From Geodermatophilus sp. TF02-6 (GTDB lineage: Bacteria; Actinomycetota; Actinomycetes; Mycobacteriales; Geodermatophilaceae), in the NCBI RefSeq assembly GCF_003319115.1, contig NZ_QOHF01000009.1:62001-126000 (forward strand): a DNA stretch of 64,000 nucleotides. The letters run 5' to 3'. Positions 1 through 8,939 of the stretch are shown one piece after another. The translations under genes and the position numbers were made by a program. The number at the start of each line of letters is the position of its first letter. Position 1 is the first letter of the stretch. The notes under the pieces are model-generated. The model saw only the letters and a list, made by a program, of their open reading frames with translations. It made no database searches and was not told the origin of the DNA.

Positions 1-1300
<1,300 letters not shown>

Positions 1301-1318
<18 letters not shown>

Positions 1319-1390
1319 GAGAGCCCAGCGCAGCGACGAGTGACCGAGCTGCGCGCAGCGACCAGTGACGACCAGCGGAGCTACGAGTGA
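1301..1390 (+). repeat. Four-copy repeat carrying the sdhA stop codon
   Basis: An 18-base unit of consensus CAGCGCAGCKACVAGTGA begins at 1301, 1326, 1351 and 1373. The first copy encodes the last residues of SdhA and its TGA stop. The later copies lie in the sdhA-sdhB gap and each keeps the TGA. Because the first periods are 25 bases, the four TGAs fall in all three reading frames (1316, 1341, 1366, 1388). Confidence 0.85.
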
Positions 1391-1461
1391 CAGCCACACG
1401 TGAGGGCGCGACCTTCGCCACCGGCACGGCCGGCGACGACCCCGCCATGGAGAAGCACGAC

Positions 1462-2217
1462 ATGACCCTGACCCTGCGGGTCTGGCGCCAGAAGGGCCCG
1501 CAGCACAAGGGGAAGATGGTCACCTACCGGGTGACCGACATCTCGCCGGACATGTCGTTCCTCGAGATGCTCGACGTCCTCAACGAGCAGCTGATCCTCG
1601 CCGGCGACGACCCGGTGGTCTTCGACCACGACTGCCGCGAGGGCATCTGCGGCAGCTGCGGTCTGATGATCAACGGCCAGGCGCACGGCCCGGAGCAGAC
1701 GACGACGTGCCAGCTGCACATGCGCAAGTTCAAGGACGGCGACTCGATCGACATCGAGCCGTGGCGCGCATCGGCGTTCCCGGTGATCAAGGACCTGTCG
1801 GTCGACCGCCGCGCCCTCGACCGGATCGTCCAGGCCGGCGGGTACATCAGCGCCCCGACCGGCACCGCGCCGGAGGCCCACTCGATCCTGGTCGCCAAGA
1901 AGGACTCCGACGCCGCCTTCGACGCGGCCACCTGCATCGGCTGCGGCGCCTGCGTGGCGGCGTGCCCGAACGCGTCGTCCATGCTGTTCACCGCGGCCAA
2001 GGTGACCCACCTGGGCCTGCTGCCGCAGGGCCAGCCCGAGCGCAACGACCGGGTGGTCAACATGGTCGCCCAGCAGGACCGCGAGGGCTTCGGCGGCTGC
2101 TCCAACATCGGCGAGTGCTCGGCGGCCTGCCCGAAGGGCATCTCGATGGAGACCATCTCCCGGCTCAACCACGACCTGCTCGGCGCCCTGCGCGCCGGCG
2201 CCCGGCCCAAGAGCTGA
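1462..2217 (+). CDS. sdhB: Succinate dehydrogenase/fumarate reductase iron-sulfur subunit
   Basis: SdhB carries electrons from the FAD of SdhA to the membrane quinone site. An N-terminal 2Fe-2S ferredoxin domain shows [16 protein letters not shown] followed by the fourth cysteine in TTTC. A C-terminal domain has two further cluster motifs, [13 protein letters not shown] and [16 protein letters not shown] chose the ATG at 1462 because GGAGAAG lies six bases upstream, giving 251 residues, the usual length. The in-frame ATG at 1447 and GTG at 1387 (275 residues, overlapping the sdhA tail repeat) are alternatives. It is co-directional with sdhA. No SdhC membrane anchor lies downstream, so if present it should be upstream of the window. 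The product assignment is secure and the start less so. Confidence 0.95.
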   Translation: MTLTLRVWRQKGPQHKGKMVTYRVTDISPDMSFLEMLDVLNEQLILAGDDPVVFDHDCREGICGSCGLMINGQAHGPEQTTTCQLHMRKFKDGDSIDIEPWRASAFPVIKDLSVDRRALDRIVQAGGYISAPTGTAPEAHSILVAKKDSDAAFDAATCIGCGACVAACPNASSMLFTAAKVTHLGLLPQGQPERNDRVVNMVAQQDREGFGGCSNIGECSAACPKGISMETISRLNHDLLGALRAGARPKS

Positions 2218-2218
2218 G

Positions 2219-2276
2219 AAAGGACCCCGTCCTCCTCACCCCTCGCAGGCTCGCGGCGGGCCCCTGCAGAAGGGCC
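2219..2276 (+). repeat. 58-bp dispersed 3'-end element, copy 1
   Basis: This stretch starts two bases after the sdhB stop and runs AAAGGACCCC ... CTCGCAGGCTCGC ... CCCTGCAGAAGGGCC. The reverse complement of 18671-18728 is nearly the same, again just after a gene end and in the same orientation relative to that gene. It probably acts as a transcription-ending hairpin or is a small mobile repeat; the hairpin arms are weaker here than in copy 2. Confidence 0.7.
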
Positions 2277-2411
2277 GGCGGCGGGTGGGGACCCTCCCCG
2301 GGTCCCCGCCCGTCGTCGTTCTCCGGCCCTCCTCGCCCCGGGTCGGCCGGCCCTGGACGCGCCGTCCCCGGCCGGGGAGCCTGGGCCCAGCCCCGGTCGA
2401 GGGAGGCAGCC

Positions 2412-3302
2412 GTGTCGCACCGCAACGACCCCGACGGCTGGGCGGGCCCGACGCCGCAGGTGCGCGTCGGGGACCGGTCGCTGCGCCTGCCGCTGCGCTA
2501 CTCCGACAACTCCTGCCTCGCCGCGGTGCACGCCGCCGACCCCGACGCCGTCGCCGCCGCGCTGCCGGACGGGCCGCTGCGGCCGGCCCGCTGGGTGGAC
2601 GGCCGGGCGCTGGTGTCGGTGGCCGCCTTCCGCTACCGCGCGGTGACCACCGCCGACGACCCCCCACAGCTGCTGGCGCCGTACGGCGAGCTGTCGGTCG
2701 CGGCCGTGGTGACCCTCGGCCCGGCGCCGCGGCTGCTGCCGGTGCTGCGCCGCCGGCTGTCGCTGTTCGTGCTGCACCTGCCGGTCACCACCGCCGAGGC
2801 GCGGGACGCCGGCGCCGCGCTGTGGGGGTTCCCCAAGTTCGTGGCCGACCTGGACTTCGCCGAGGAGCGCACCGCGCGGCGGGTGACCCTGGCCGAGGCC
2901 GGGGCGACGGTGCTGACCCTGACCGTGCGGGGCCGCGGGCCGGTGCTCACCGACCGGCGCCCGGCGGTCATGTACACCGAGCTGGGCGGTCAGCTGCTCG
3001 AGACCGTGGTGCCCATGGCCGGCCGGCTGCGGGTCGCCTTCGGCGCCGACGCGGGGCGGCTGCAGCTCGGGGACCACCCGGTGGCCGAGCAGCTGCGCCG
3101 GCTGGACGTCGCACCGGCGCCGCTGGCGGTGTTCGACCACCTCGACCACCGCAGCCTGCTGCCCGCGGGCCGCCCGATCGGCCCGGTGCCGCCCTACCGG
3201 GGGCACCGCGGCGAGGACCGGGCGCACGGGCGGCTCACGGTGCGCTACCCCGGGACGCCGCCGCTGGACCTGTACGCGCCGCCGGTCCCCTCGCCCGCGT
3301 GA
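2412..3302 (+). CDS. Acetoacetate decarboxylase-fold family protein
   Basis: The 296-residue protein resembles the acetoacetate decarboxylase (ADC) beta-barrel family, which decarboxylates or otherwise acts on beta-keto acids through a Schiff-base lysine. The best mark is ALWGFPKFVADLDF near residue 140, matching the GFPK-type segment of the family, with the lysine present. Clear homology to true decarboxylases cannot be judged by eye, and many actinobacterial members have no known substrate. The GTG start at 2412 is supported by GGGAGG 6-9 bases upstream. A much longer open frame upstream overlaps sdhB and is a high-GC shadow. The gene is convergent with the following LURP-one-like gene, with six bases between their stop codons, and nothing nearby suggests a ketone pathway. 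Confidence 0.7.
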   Translation: MSHRNDPDGWAGPTPQVRVGDRSLRLPLRYSDNSCLAAVHAADPDAVAAALPDGPLRPARWVDGRALVSVAAFRYRAVTTADDPPQLLAPYGELSVAAVVTLGPAPRLLPVLRRRLSLFVLHLPVTTAEARDAGAALWGFPKFVADLDFAEERTARRVTLAEAGATVLTLTVRGRGPVLTDRRPAVMYTELGGQLLETVVPMAGRLRVAFGADAGRLQLGDHPVAEQLRRLDVAPAPLAVFDHLDHRSLLPAGRPIGPVPPYRGHRGEDRAHGRLTVRYPGTPPLDLYAPPVPSPA

Positions 3303-3308
3303 GCGCGG

Positions 3309-3926
3309 TCAGCGGCTCTGCAGCGCGTCCAGGGCCACGGCCATGGACGCCGCGACGCGGAAGTCCAGCCGCGGGTCGGGCAAGGTGACGGTGTAGCGGT
3401 CGCGGACGGCCTTCTGCCGCTCGCTCACCAGCACCGGAGCGCCGGTGGCGGTGTCGACGAAGTCGAAGTGGAAGACGAACGGCACCCACACCTCGCCGAC
3501 GTAGGGCAGGACGTCCCACACCCGGCGCAGGACGGCGATCGACTGGCGGCGCTCCCGGCCCACGGCCTCGATGCCCGGCGCCGACAGGTCCCAGGTCGAG
3601 CGCAGCAGGCTGGCGCCGAACCGCTTGCGGAAGCGGCCCAGCACGGTGCCGTGCTCGTCGAGGACGTCGTTCTCGGCGTGCACGTCGAGCACCTGGCGGG
3701 CCTTGAAGGAGAACAGCCGACGGGTCCTGCCCGGGTCGGTGAAGACGACCTCCTCCTTGAGCTTCATCCGCTTCTGCTCGGCGAAGGCCAGCATCGGCCC
3801 CTCGGAGCCGTCGGAGTTGGCGGCCAGGATCTCGTAGCGGTTGACCATCATGGTGATCTGCTGCTTGACGACGAACGCCGGCACGGTCATCGGGGCGCGC
3901 GGTTGCAGTCCGGAGGGGAGGGTCAC
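3309..3926 (-). CDS. LURP-one-related / phospholipid-scramblase-like protein
   Basis: The 205-residue protein looks like the tubby-like beta-barrel fold shared by LURP-one-related proteins and phospholipid scramblases. It begins with a 'VVKQQITMMVNRYEI' segment followed by repeated beta-strand pairs (LAFAEQKRMKLKEEVVF, LFSFKARQVLDVHAEN, VLDEHGTVLGRFRKRF) and ends with a hydrophobic helix typical of the fold. Biochemical roles in bacteria are unknown. The GTG at 3926 is chosen because GGGAGA lies nine bases upstream; the reading frame stays open to 3977 but without a better start. It is convergent with the acetoacetate decarboxylase-like gene and co-directional with, though 94 bases from, the PspC gene. 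Confidence 0.65.
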   Translation of the reverse strand: MTLPSGLQPRAPMTVPAFVVKQQITMMVNRYEILAANSDGSEGPMLAFAEQKRMKLKEEVVFTDPGRTRRLFSFKARQVLDVHAENDVLDEHGTVLGRFRKRFGASLLRSTWDLSAPGIEAVGRERRQSIAVLRRVWDVLPYVGEVWVPFVFHFDFVDTATGAPVLVSERQKAVRDRYTVTLPDPRLDFRVAASMAVALDALQSR

Positions 3927-4020
3927 GGCGAGGTCTCCCGTGCTGGTCGGGGGCTGGGGAGGCCCATGGTGGCCCACCCCCGGTCCGGCGGGCCGGGTCG
4001 GGCCGCGGCCCGTCGTCCGG

Positions 4021-4374
4021 TCACCGGCCGCGGCCGAGGCCGGAGACGGCCGCGTGCAGGCGGTCGACGAGCTCGTCGACCGGGCTGGGCCGGCGGTCCG
4101 GGCCGAGGGGGCCGGCGGGCATCAGCACCCACAGCAGCAGGTAGACCAGGACGCCGGCGCCACCGGCGACGGTGAGGCCGACGAAGCCGGCCCGCCACAG
4201 GACGGCGTCGATGCCGCTGTACTCGGCCAGGCCGCCGCAGACCCCGCCGAGCATCCGGTCGGTGCCGCTGCGCCGCAGCTGCGGGCGGCCCGGCGGGGAC
4301 GTCGGAGGGGTCGGCTCGCCGGGAGTGGACGGGGTCGGCAGCGGTGCAGGCGTCATGTCAGGTGTCATGGGCAT
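4021..4374 (-). CDS. PspC-domain membrane protein
   Basis: This is a short (about 117 residues) protein with a proline/threonine-rich N terminus and a PspC domain around residues 40-95. The domain shows LRRSGTDRMLGGVCGGLAEY followed by a hydrophobic helix (VGLTVAGGAGVLVYLLLWVLMP). PspC proteins sit in the inner membrane and take part in envelope stress responses; in actinobacteria many stand alone, without the rest of a Psp system, as here. Three nearby ATGs (4374, 4368, 4356) are possible starts. I took the first, which has CAGG upstream. The C terminus (PVDELVDRLHAAVSGLGRGR) is amphipathic. The upstream promoter region coincides with the repeat block at 4459-4560. Confidence 0.75.
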   Translation of the reverse strand: MPMTPDMTPAPLPTPSTPGEPTPPTSPPGRPQLRRSGTDRMLGGVCGGLAEYSGIDAVLWRAGFVGLTVAGGAGVLVYLLLWVLMPAGPLGPDRRPSPVDELVDRLHAAVSGLGRGR

Positions 4375-4458
4375 GAGCCTGCCGAGCGCCGGGGGCCCCG
4401 GACCATCCGGGAGCGCCCGGATCCCGCCCCGGTTCCCGCCCTCGGGGTGTCCCCGGTC

Positions 4459-4560
4459 CAGCCCCCGCGGCGGCAGCCGCAGGTCGGGCACCGCGGGGGC
4501 AGCTGCAGATCAGTCCCCGCGGTGGCAGCCGCAGGTTCAGTCCCCGCGGTGGTAGCCGAA
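4459..4560 (-). repeat. Tandem repeat of the 3' end of the 466-residue gene, with its stop codon
   Basis: On the minus strand the last codons TACCACCGCGGGGACTGA of the neighbouring gene are followed by a second copy (4511-4537, 27-base period, in frame) ending in the same CACCGCGGGGACTGA. Two more degenerate copies lie at 4489-4510 and 4459-4488. The block fills the space between that gene and the PspC gene. Confidence 0.8.
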
Positions 4561-5937
4561 GAAGCCGCGCCGCTTGATCAGCTCGCCGACCTCGGCCGGC
4601 ACCATCGACTCCCAGCCGGTGTCGTCGGTGGGGATCCGGGCGAGGACGTCCCGGCTGAGGATGGGCAGGTAGTCGGGCTTGTAGTCCTCCAGCGCCACGA
4701 AGCTGCCGCGCCGGTTGAGGTAGTCGAACAGGGGCCGCAGCTCCTCGGCGACCTCGACGGTGTCGAGGGTGACCACCCGGTCGTCCCGGAGCATCGGGTA
4801 GACGAACAGCCGCAGGTCGTTCTTGAACAGCCGGCCGAAGCTCTCCAGGATGCCGCCGGGCAGGTCGGCGTGCTTGGCCTCGTCGAACAGGTCGAGCAGG
4901 CTCGGGACGCCCATCACCATCCCGATCCGGCCGTCGGTGCGCCAGGCGAGGTAGGCGGCCAGTCGGTGGTAGGCCAGGTAGTCGGAGATGAGCACCGTCA
5001 TGCCGCAGGCGGCCAGCAGGTCGGCCCGGGCGAGGAAGTCCTTGCGGTCGACGACGTCGCCGCCGGCGCGCAGGTTGGCCATCGTCAGCTCGGTGAGCAG
5101 CAGGATGTCCCGACCGGCCACCGCGGGGTCGGTCTCGAACTTCGCCCGCGCCGCCTCCAGCATGTCGATGTTGACCACCGTCGGGGGGCGGAAGCTGCCG
5201 CGCTCGACCAGGATCGCCTTCTTGCGCAGCACCTCGCTCGGTTGCAGGACCCGCCGGTCGGGGCCGAACATCGCCGCGCCGGACAGGCCCAGCTGCACGA
5301 GCTTGAGCGCGAGCACCCGGTTGTCGACCGCCCGGAACTCGATGCCGGTCATCTCGATCAGGTCGATCTCGATGCGGCCGGTGGTCAACCGGTCGAGCAG
5401 GCTCTCCACCAGGCGGTCGGCCTCGTGGTGGTGGAAGAAGGCGGCGTACAGCAGGTTCACGCCGACGATGCCGAGCGCCTCCTGCTGCTGCGGCGCCTCG
5501 TCGTCGAGCATCCGCACGTGGACGACGACCTGGCTGGGCTCGTCGTGCGGACGGGACTGGAACTTCACCCCCATCCAGCCGTGGCACTCGTTGCCGCCGC
5601 GGTAGCTGCGGGCCACGACGGTGTCGGCGAAGGCGAAGAAGGCCGTCTCCTCGCCGCGCTGCTCCCCGAGCCGGTCGAGGTTGAGCTGGTACTCGTGGTC
5701 GAGCATGGCCTGCAGCCGGCCCTTGGAGACGTAGCGGTCGGCCTTGCCGTAGACGGCGTCGCTGACCGCCATGTCGTAGGCCGACATCGTCTTGGCCACC
5801 GTGCCCGCCGCGCCGCCGGCCCGGAAGAACCAGCGCGCGACCTCCTGGCCGGCGCCGATCTCGGCGATGGTGCCGTACCAGCGGGGGTCCAGGTTGATCT
5901 GCAGGGCCTTCTGCAGCGTGTCGACGCCGGCGTCCAT
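4537..5937 (-). CDS. Conserved protein of unknown function, 466 residues
   Basis: I do not recognise a characterised family. The protein is soluble (no signal peptide or membrane segment) and begins MDAGVDTLQKALQINLDPRWYG, followed by a glycine-rich stretch (WFFRAGGAAGTVAKT, residues about 41-55). The middle contains EIDLIEMTGIEF and long alpha-helical parts, and the C terminus is basic (ELIKRRGFFGYHRGD). My recollection is that relatives in other phyla carry conflicting automatic names such as nicotinate-nucleotide adenylyltransferase or TonB receptor; nothing visible supports either. Coding is certain: strong third-position G/C and a good protein-like sequence throughout. The ATG at 5937 has the weak upstream element GAGGGGACTGCGC. 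It has its own promoter region, shared with the divergent 6354 gene. The stop lies in a tandem repeat. Confidence 0.8.
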   Translation of the reverse strand: MDAGVDTLQKALQINLDPRWYGTIAEIGAGQEVARWFFRAGGAAGTVAKTMSAYDMAVSDAVYGKADRYVSKGRLQAMLDHEYQLNLDRLGEQRGEETAFFAFADTVVARSYRGGNECHGWMGVKFQSRPHDEPSQVVVHVRMLDDEAPQQQEALGIVGVNLLYAAFFHHHEADRLVESLLDRLTTGRIEIDLIEMTGIEFRAVDNRVLALKLVQLGLSGAAMFGPDRRVLQPSEVLRKKAILVERGSFRPPTVVNIDMLEAARAKFETDPAVAGRDILLLTELTMANLRAGGDVVDRKDFLARADLLAACGMTVLISDYLAYHRLAAYLAWRTDGRIGMVMGVPSLLDLFDEAKHADLPGGILESFGRLFKNDLRLFVYPMLRDDRVVTLDTVEVAEELRPLFDYLNRRGSFVALEDYKPDYLPILSRDVLARIPTDDTGWESMVPAEVGELIKRRGFFGYHRGD

Positions 5938-6353
5938 GCGCAGTCCCCTCGCAGTGCCCTCTGTGCCAGGCGGCGAGCGTAACCGGGCGGGGCGCGCCGC
6001 GGACGGCCTCGGGCTCCTGCTCCTCGACCCATCCGGCGGGCCGGGCGCGGCGCCGTCCCCGACGGAGGGTGGGGGCGGTCACGCAGCGGCGCGAAACGGC
6101 GGGGACGGGACCGGGTGCGTTCCGGATCGACGACGTCCCCCCTCGGCGCTGGCACGGTCCGGACGGACAGCGCTGGCTCCCCGTCGTCGGCTCCCTGGCG
6201 GTCCTGCTGCTGGCGGGCGTGCGGCCGGACGCCGTCCTCCTGCACGACGCCTCGGCGTCGAACACCCCCGCCGGGAGGGACGACGGGACGTGCAGGGCCG
6301 CGGGACGCCGGTACACCTGGTCGGCGCCCGCTGGCGTTCGTACAGTCCCCCGG
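5938..6353. other. 416-bp divergent intergenic region
   Basis: The stretch separates two divergent genes. A frame is open on the plus strand from 6069 and includes a hydrophobic run (WLPVVGSLAVLLLAG), so an N-terminal extension of the next gene cannot be fully excluded. However, the leaderless promoter signal at 6341-6346 argues that translation starts at 6354. I see no repeat or RNA gene in it. Confidence 0.5.
6341..6346 (+). promoter_or_regulatory. Leaderless -10 box TACAGT
   Basis: TACAGT ends seven bases before the GTG at 6354, and no Shine-Dalgarno precedes that GTG. This spacing puts the transcription start on the start codon. A weak -35 (TGGTCG) lies 17 bases further upstream. Confidence 0.55.
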
Positions 6354-7292
6354 GTGGAGGACCTCCCCGCCCGCCGAGTCCCACCGAGCCGACGCGCAGA
6401 GCGGGAGCGGGGGTCACCCGCCGGTGGGGCCCGGGGGACGGCGACGATCGGCCCCCAGCCCGCGGACCTGGCCGCCTACCGCCGGGCGGTCGACGACGTG
6501 CTCCGGGACGTCCGGGACGGGACCGTCGAGGCAGCCCTGCCCCGGGCCGCCGGGTGCCCGGAGGTGCGCGCGGTCCTCGACCGGGTGCCCGGCGGCGGGC
6601 AGGGTGCGCTGGACCGGATCGCCGCCCAGCTCTCCGACTTCCGGCCCAGCGCCCGGTCCAACGCCCGCACCCCGGCCACGCTGCTGCGGATCGCGCTGCT
6701 GCAGCAGGTCGACGTCGTGTGGTGGGGGTCGCTGACCCCCTTCGCCGACGACGCGGACGTCCTGGGCTCACCGCAGCTGACCTCGCTGCCGGCGCTGGAC
6801 CGCCGGGGGCTGCTCGCCTTCCGCTACCGGGTCGGCACGGCCGCCTGGGCGGGTCGGGCCCGCAACTACGCGGTGCGCCGGTGGGCTCCCGGGCGCGAAC
6901 CCGTCTCGTCGGGGCTGAGTTTCCCGGTGGCCCGGCCGGCGATGGTGGGCCTGCTCAACGAGATCGCCACTCGGTTCGCCGCGGCGGCGCCGTCCTGGGC
7001 CGGGAGGCTGTGGGTGAACTGCATCGTCCGCAGCACCGCCGGCCAGCTGCGGCTGCGCGAGCTGGGGTACTCGGCGCTGCTGCCCAGCGCGCACTGCACC
7101 GGGTACGCCGCCGACCTCGAGATGGCCTGGCTGCGCCGGCACGGCGTGGCGCCGGCGCTGGAGGGCGTCCTGACCGCCTACCGGGACGCCGGGGTGCTCA
7201 ACGTCATCGATGAGGGGCAGGCCTGGCACGTCTGCCTGGACCCGGCCTCCGCGGGCCGCTACGCGGACCTCGCGCCCCGGGTGAGCGGCTGA
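6354..7292 (+). CDS. M15-like zinc peptidase-fold protein (DUF5715-like)
   Basis: The 312-residue protein ends in a domain with the zinc-ligand pattern of M15 D,D-carboxypeptidases (VanY/DacA type). SAHCTGYAAD at residues 245-254 fits SxHxxGxAxD, and DEGQAWH at 286-292 fits the later Glu...Trp-His. His247, Asp254 and His292 would bind zinc, with Glu287 as general base. Such enzymes trim peptidoglycan stem peptides. I recall similar sequences labelled DUF5715. Residues 1-40 are basic and disordered, and there is no signal peptide with this start, which is odd for a wall enzyme. A start at 6069 would add a hydrophobic segment. The stop overlaps the ATG of the amidotransferase gene by one base (TGATG), so the two are translationally coupled. 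Confidence 0.6.
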   Translation: MEDLPARRVPPSRRAERERGSPAGGARGTATIGPQPADLAAYRRAVDDVLRDVRDGTVEAALPRAAGCPEVRAVLDRVPGGGQGALDRIAAQLSDFRPSARSNARTPATLLRIALLQQVDVVWWGSLTPFADDADVLGSPQLTSLPALDRRGLLAFRYRVGTAAWAGRARNYAVRRWAPGREPVSSGLSFPVARPAMVGLLNEIATRFAAAAPSWAGRLWVNCIVRSTAGQLRLRELGYSALLPSAHCTGYAADLEMAWLRRHGVAPALEGVLTAYRDAGVLNVIDEGQAWHVCLDPASAGRYADLAPRVSG

Positions 7293-8881
7293 TGTGCGGC
7301 ATCGCCGTCGTGCTCGGGCCGCGGGCCGGGGACGAGCGTTCGCTCTTCGACGCGATGCTGGCCGCGATCTCCCCGCGCGGGGAGGTCGACGAGGTCCTCT
7401 GCGCGGACGACGCCCTGCTGGGCACCGCCCGGCTGCGCATCGTGGACCGCGAGCACGCCGTGCAGCCCTGGACGTCGGCGGACCGGCGGTGGGCGCTGTG
7501 CTTCAACGGCGAGGTCTTCAACCACGCCGACCTGCGGGCCGAGCTGCACGCCGAGGGACGGCGCACCCGGTCGGTGAGCGACACCGAGGTCGTGCTCGAG
7601 ACCGTGCTGGCCTGGGGGGAGGACGCGCTGCTGCGGATGCGCGGCGAGTTCGCCTTCACCCTCGTCGACCGCGACACCCGCCGGGTGTTCCTCGCCCGCG
7701 ACCCGGTCGGGGTCAAGCCGCTGTACTGGGCACGGGCCCGCGGCCGCCTGCACCTCGCCTCGGAGGTCAAGGCGCTGGTGCCGCTCGGCGTGCCGGTGCA
7801 CGAGGTGCCCCCCGGCCACTGCGGCTGGGCCGACCCGGGCGCCGGGCCGGACCTGCACCCTTACCTCGACCTGTACCGGCTGGGCGAGGGCCGCCCCGAG
7901 CTCACCGACGTCGACGAGGCGGCCGACGCGCTGCGGGAGACCTTCACCGACGCGGTGCGCATCCGGGTGGACACCGACCTGCGCGTCGGCGTCATCCTCT
8001 CCGGCGGCCTGGACAGCTCGCTGACCCTGCTCACGGTGCGCGAGCTGCACCCGGACTGCGTGGCGTTCACCGTGGGGACCGAGGGCAGCGAGGACCTGGC
8101 GTACGCCCGGCGGCTCACCGCCGACCTGGGCGTGGAGCACGTCGTCGTCCCGGTCCGGCCGCGGGAGCTGGGCCTCTCCGACGTGCGCGAGGCGATCCGG
8201 GTCTCCGAGCTCACCGAGTACGGCGACATCATCAACGCCGTCGTCTCCCAACGGCTGTTCGCCGCCGTCCACCGGGCCGGGGTCAAGGTGGTGCTCACCG
8301 GCGACGGCTCCGACGAGCTGTTCGGCGGGTACGCGATGTACCGCCGGATCGGCGAGGCCGACCTGCGCCGGCTGTTCCTGCACAAGATCGGCCACCTCAG
8401 CCACACCGAGCTGCAGCGCGTCGACCGCACCTCGATGGGTCATCGCGTGGAGGCGCGGGTGCCGTTCCTCGACGTGACCATGCTCGACCTGGCGATGCGC
8501 ATCCCGCAGGAGCTCAAGCAGCGCGACGGCTACGAGAAGTGGATCGTGCGGCACGCCTTCGCCGACCTGCTGCCCGACTACGTCATGGCGCGGCACAAGA
8601 ACCCGATGTCGCACTCCAGCGGCCTGCACGAGCGGATCCGCCTGTTCCGGCCGCTGTTCGGCCGCATCTACCGCGGCTACGGCTATCCGTGCGCGGCGCC
8701 GCTGCAGCGCGACTTCTCCGAGGTGCTCAAGGACCACGACTACGACCTCGACGCCGCCGTCGCCGCGGCCCGCACCCCGCGGGACCTCACCCCCGCCGAG
8801 CACGCCCGCGACCTGGCCGGCGCGCTGCGCTGGAACCTCGCCTCCCGGGTGCGCCGGCCCGCCCGCACGACCGGCCGGTGA
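7292..8881 (+). CDS. asnB: Asparagine synthetase-type glutamine amidotransferase
   Basis: The 529-residue enzyme has the class II glutaminase domain with nucleophile Cys2 (MCGIAVVLGP) and the N-G-E loop CFNGEVFNH. Its synthetase domain carries the PPi loop SGGLDSS at residues 237-243 and the later GDGSDELFGGY. It would hydrolyse glutamine and use ATP to amidate a carboxylate. True asparagine synthesis is possible. The usual RHRGPD segment is replaced by a shorter ISPRG, and the upstream partner looks like an M15 peptidoglycan peptidase, so amidation of meso-diaminopimelate in the wall (as for LtsA/AsnB relatives) is an attractive alternative. The ATG overlaps the stop of the preceding gene. 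A strong palindromic terminator follows the stop. Confidence 0.85.
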   Translation: MCGIAVVLGPRAGDERSLFDAMLAAISPRGEVDEVLCADDALLGTARLRIVDREHAVQPWTSADRRWALCFNGEVFNHADLRAELHAEGRRTRSVSDTEVVLETVLAWGEDALLRMRGEFAFTLVDRDTRRVFLARDPVGVKPLYWARARGRLHLASEVKALVPLGVPVHEVPPGHCGWADPGAGPDLHPYLDLYRLGEGRPELTDVDEAADALRETFTDAVRIRVDTDLRVGVILSGGLDSSLTLLTVRELHPDCVAFTVGTEGSEDLAYARRLTADLGVEHVVVPVRPRELGLSDVREAIRVSELTEYGDIINAVVSQRLFAAVHRAGVKVVLTGDGSDELFGGYAMYRRIGEADLRRLFLHKIGHLSHTELQRVDRTSMGHRVEARVPFLDVTMLDLAMRIPQELKQRDGYEKWIVRHAFADLLPDYVMARHKNPMSHSSGLHERIRLFRPLFGRIYRGYGYPCAAPLQRDFSEVLKDHDYDLDAAVAAARTPRDLTPAEHARDLAGALRWNLASRVRRPARTTGR

Positions 8882-8882
8882 C

Positions 8883-8926
8883 GGGAGCGGTCCCCGCGGC
8901 GCCCGGGCGCCGCGGGGACCGCTCCC
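8883..8926. terminator. 44-bp perfect palindrome, bidirectional terminator
   Basis: Two 22-base arms (8883-8904 and 8905-8926) are perfect reverse complements with no spacer. The palindrome lies between the stop codons of two convergent genes (8881 and 8940), as expected for a shared transcription terminator. Confidence 0.85.
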
Positions 8927-8939
8927 TGCCGGTGACCGG

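Noticed and set aside
6069-6353. N-terminal extension of the M15-like protein with a hydrophobic segment
   Set aside because: The TACAGT box seven bases before GTG 6354 argues for the shorter form; kept as an alternative only.
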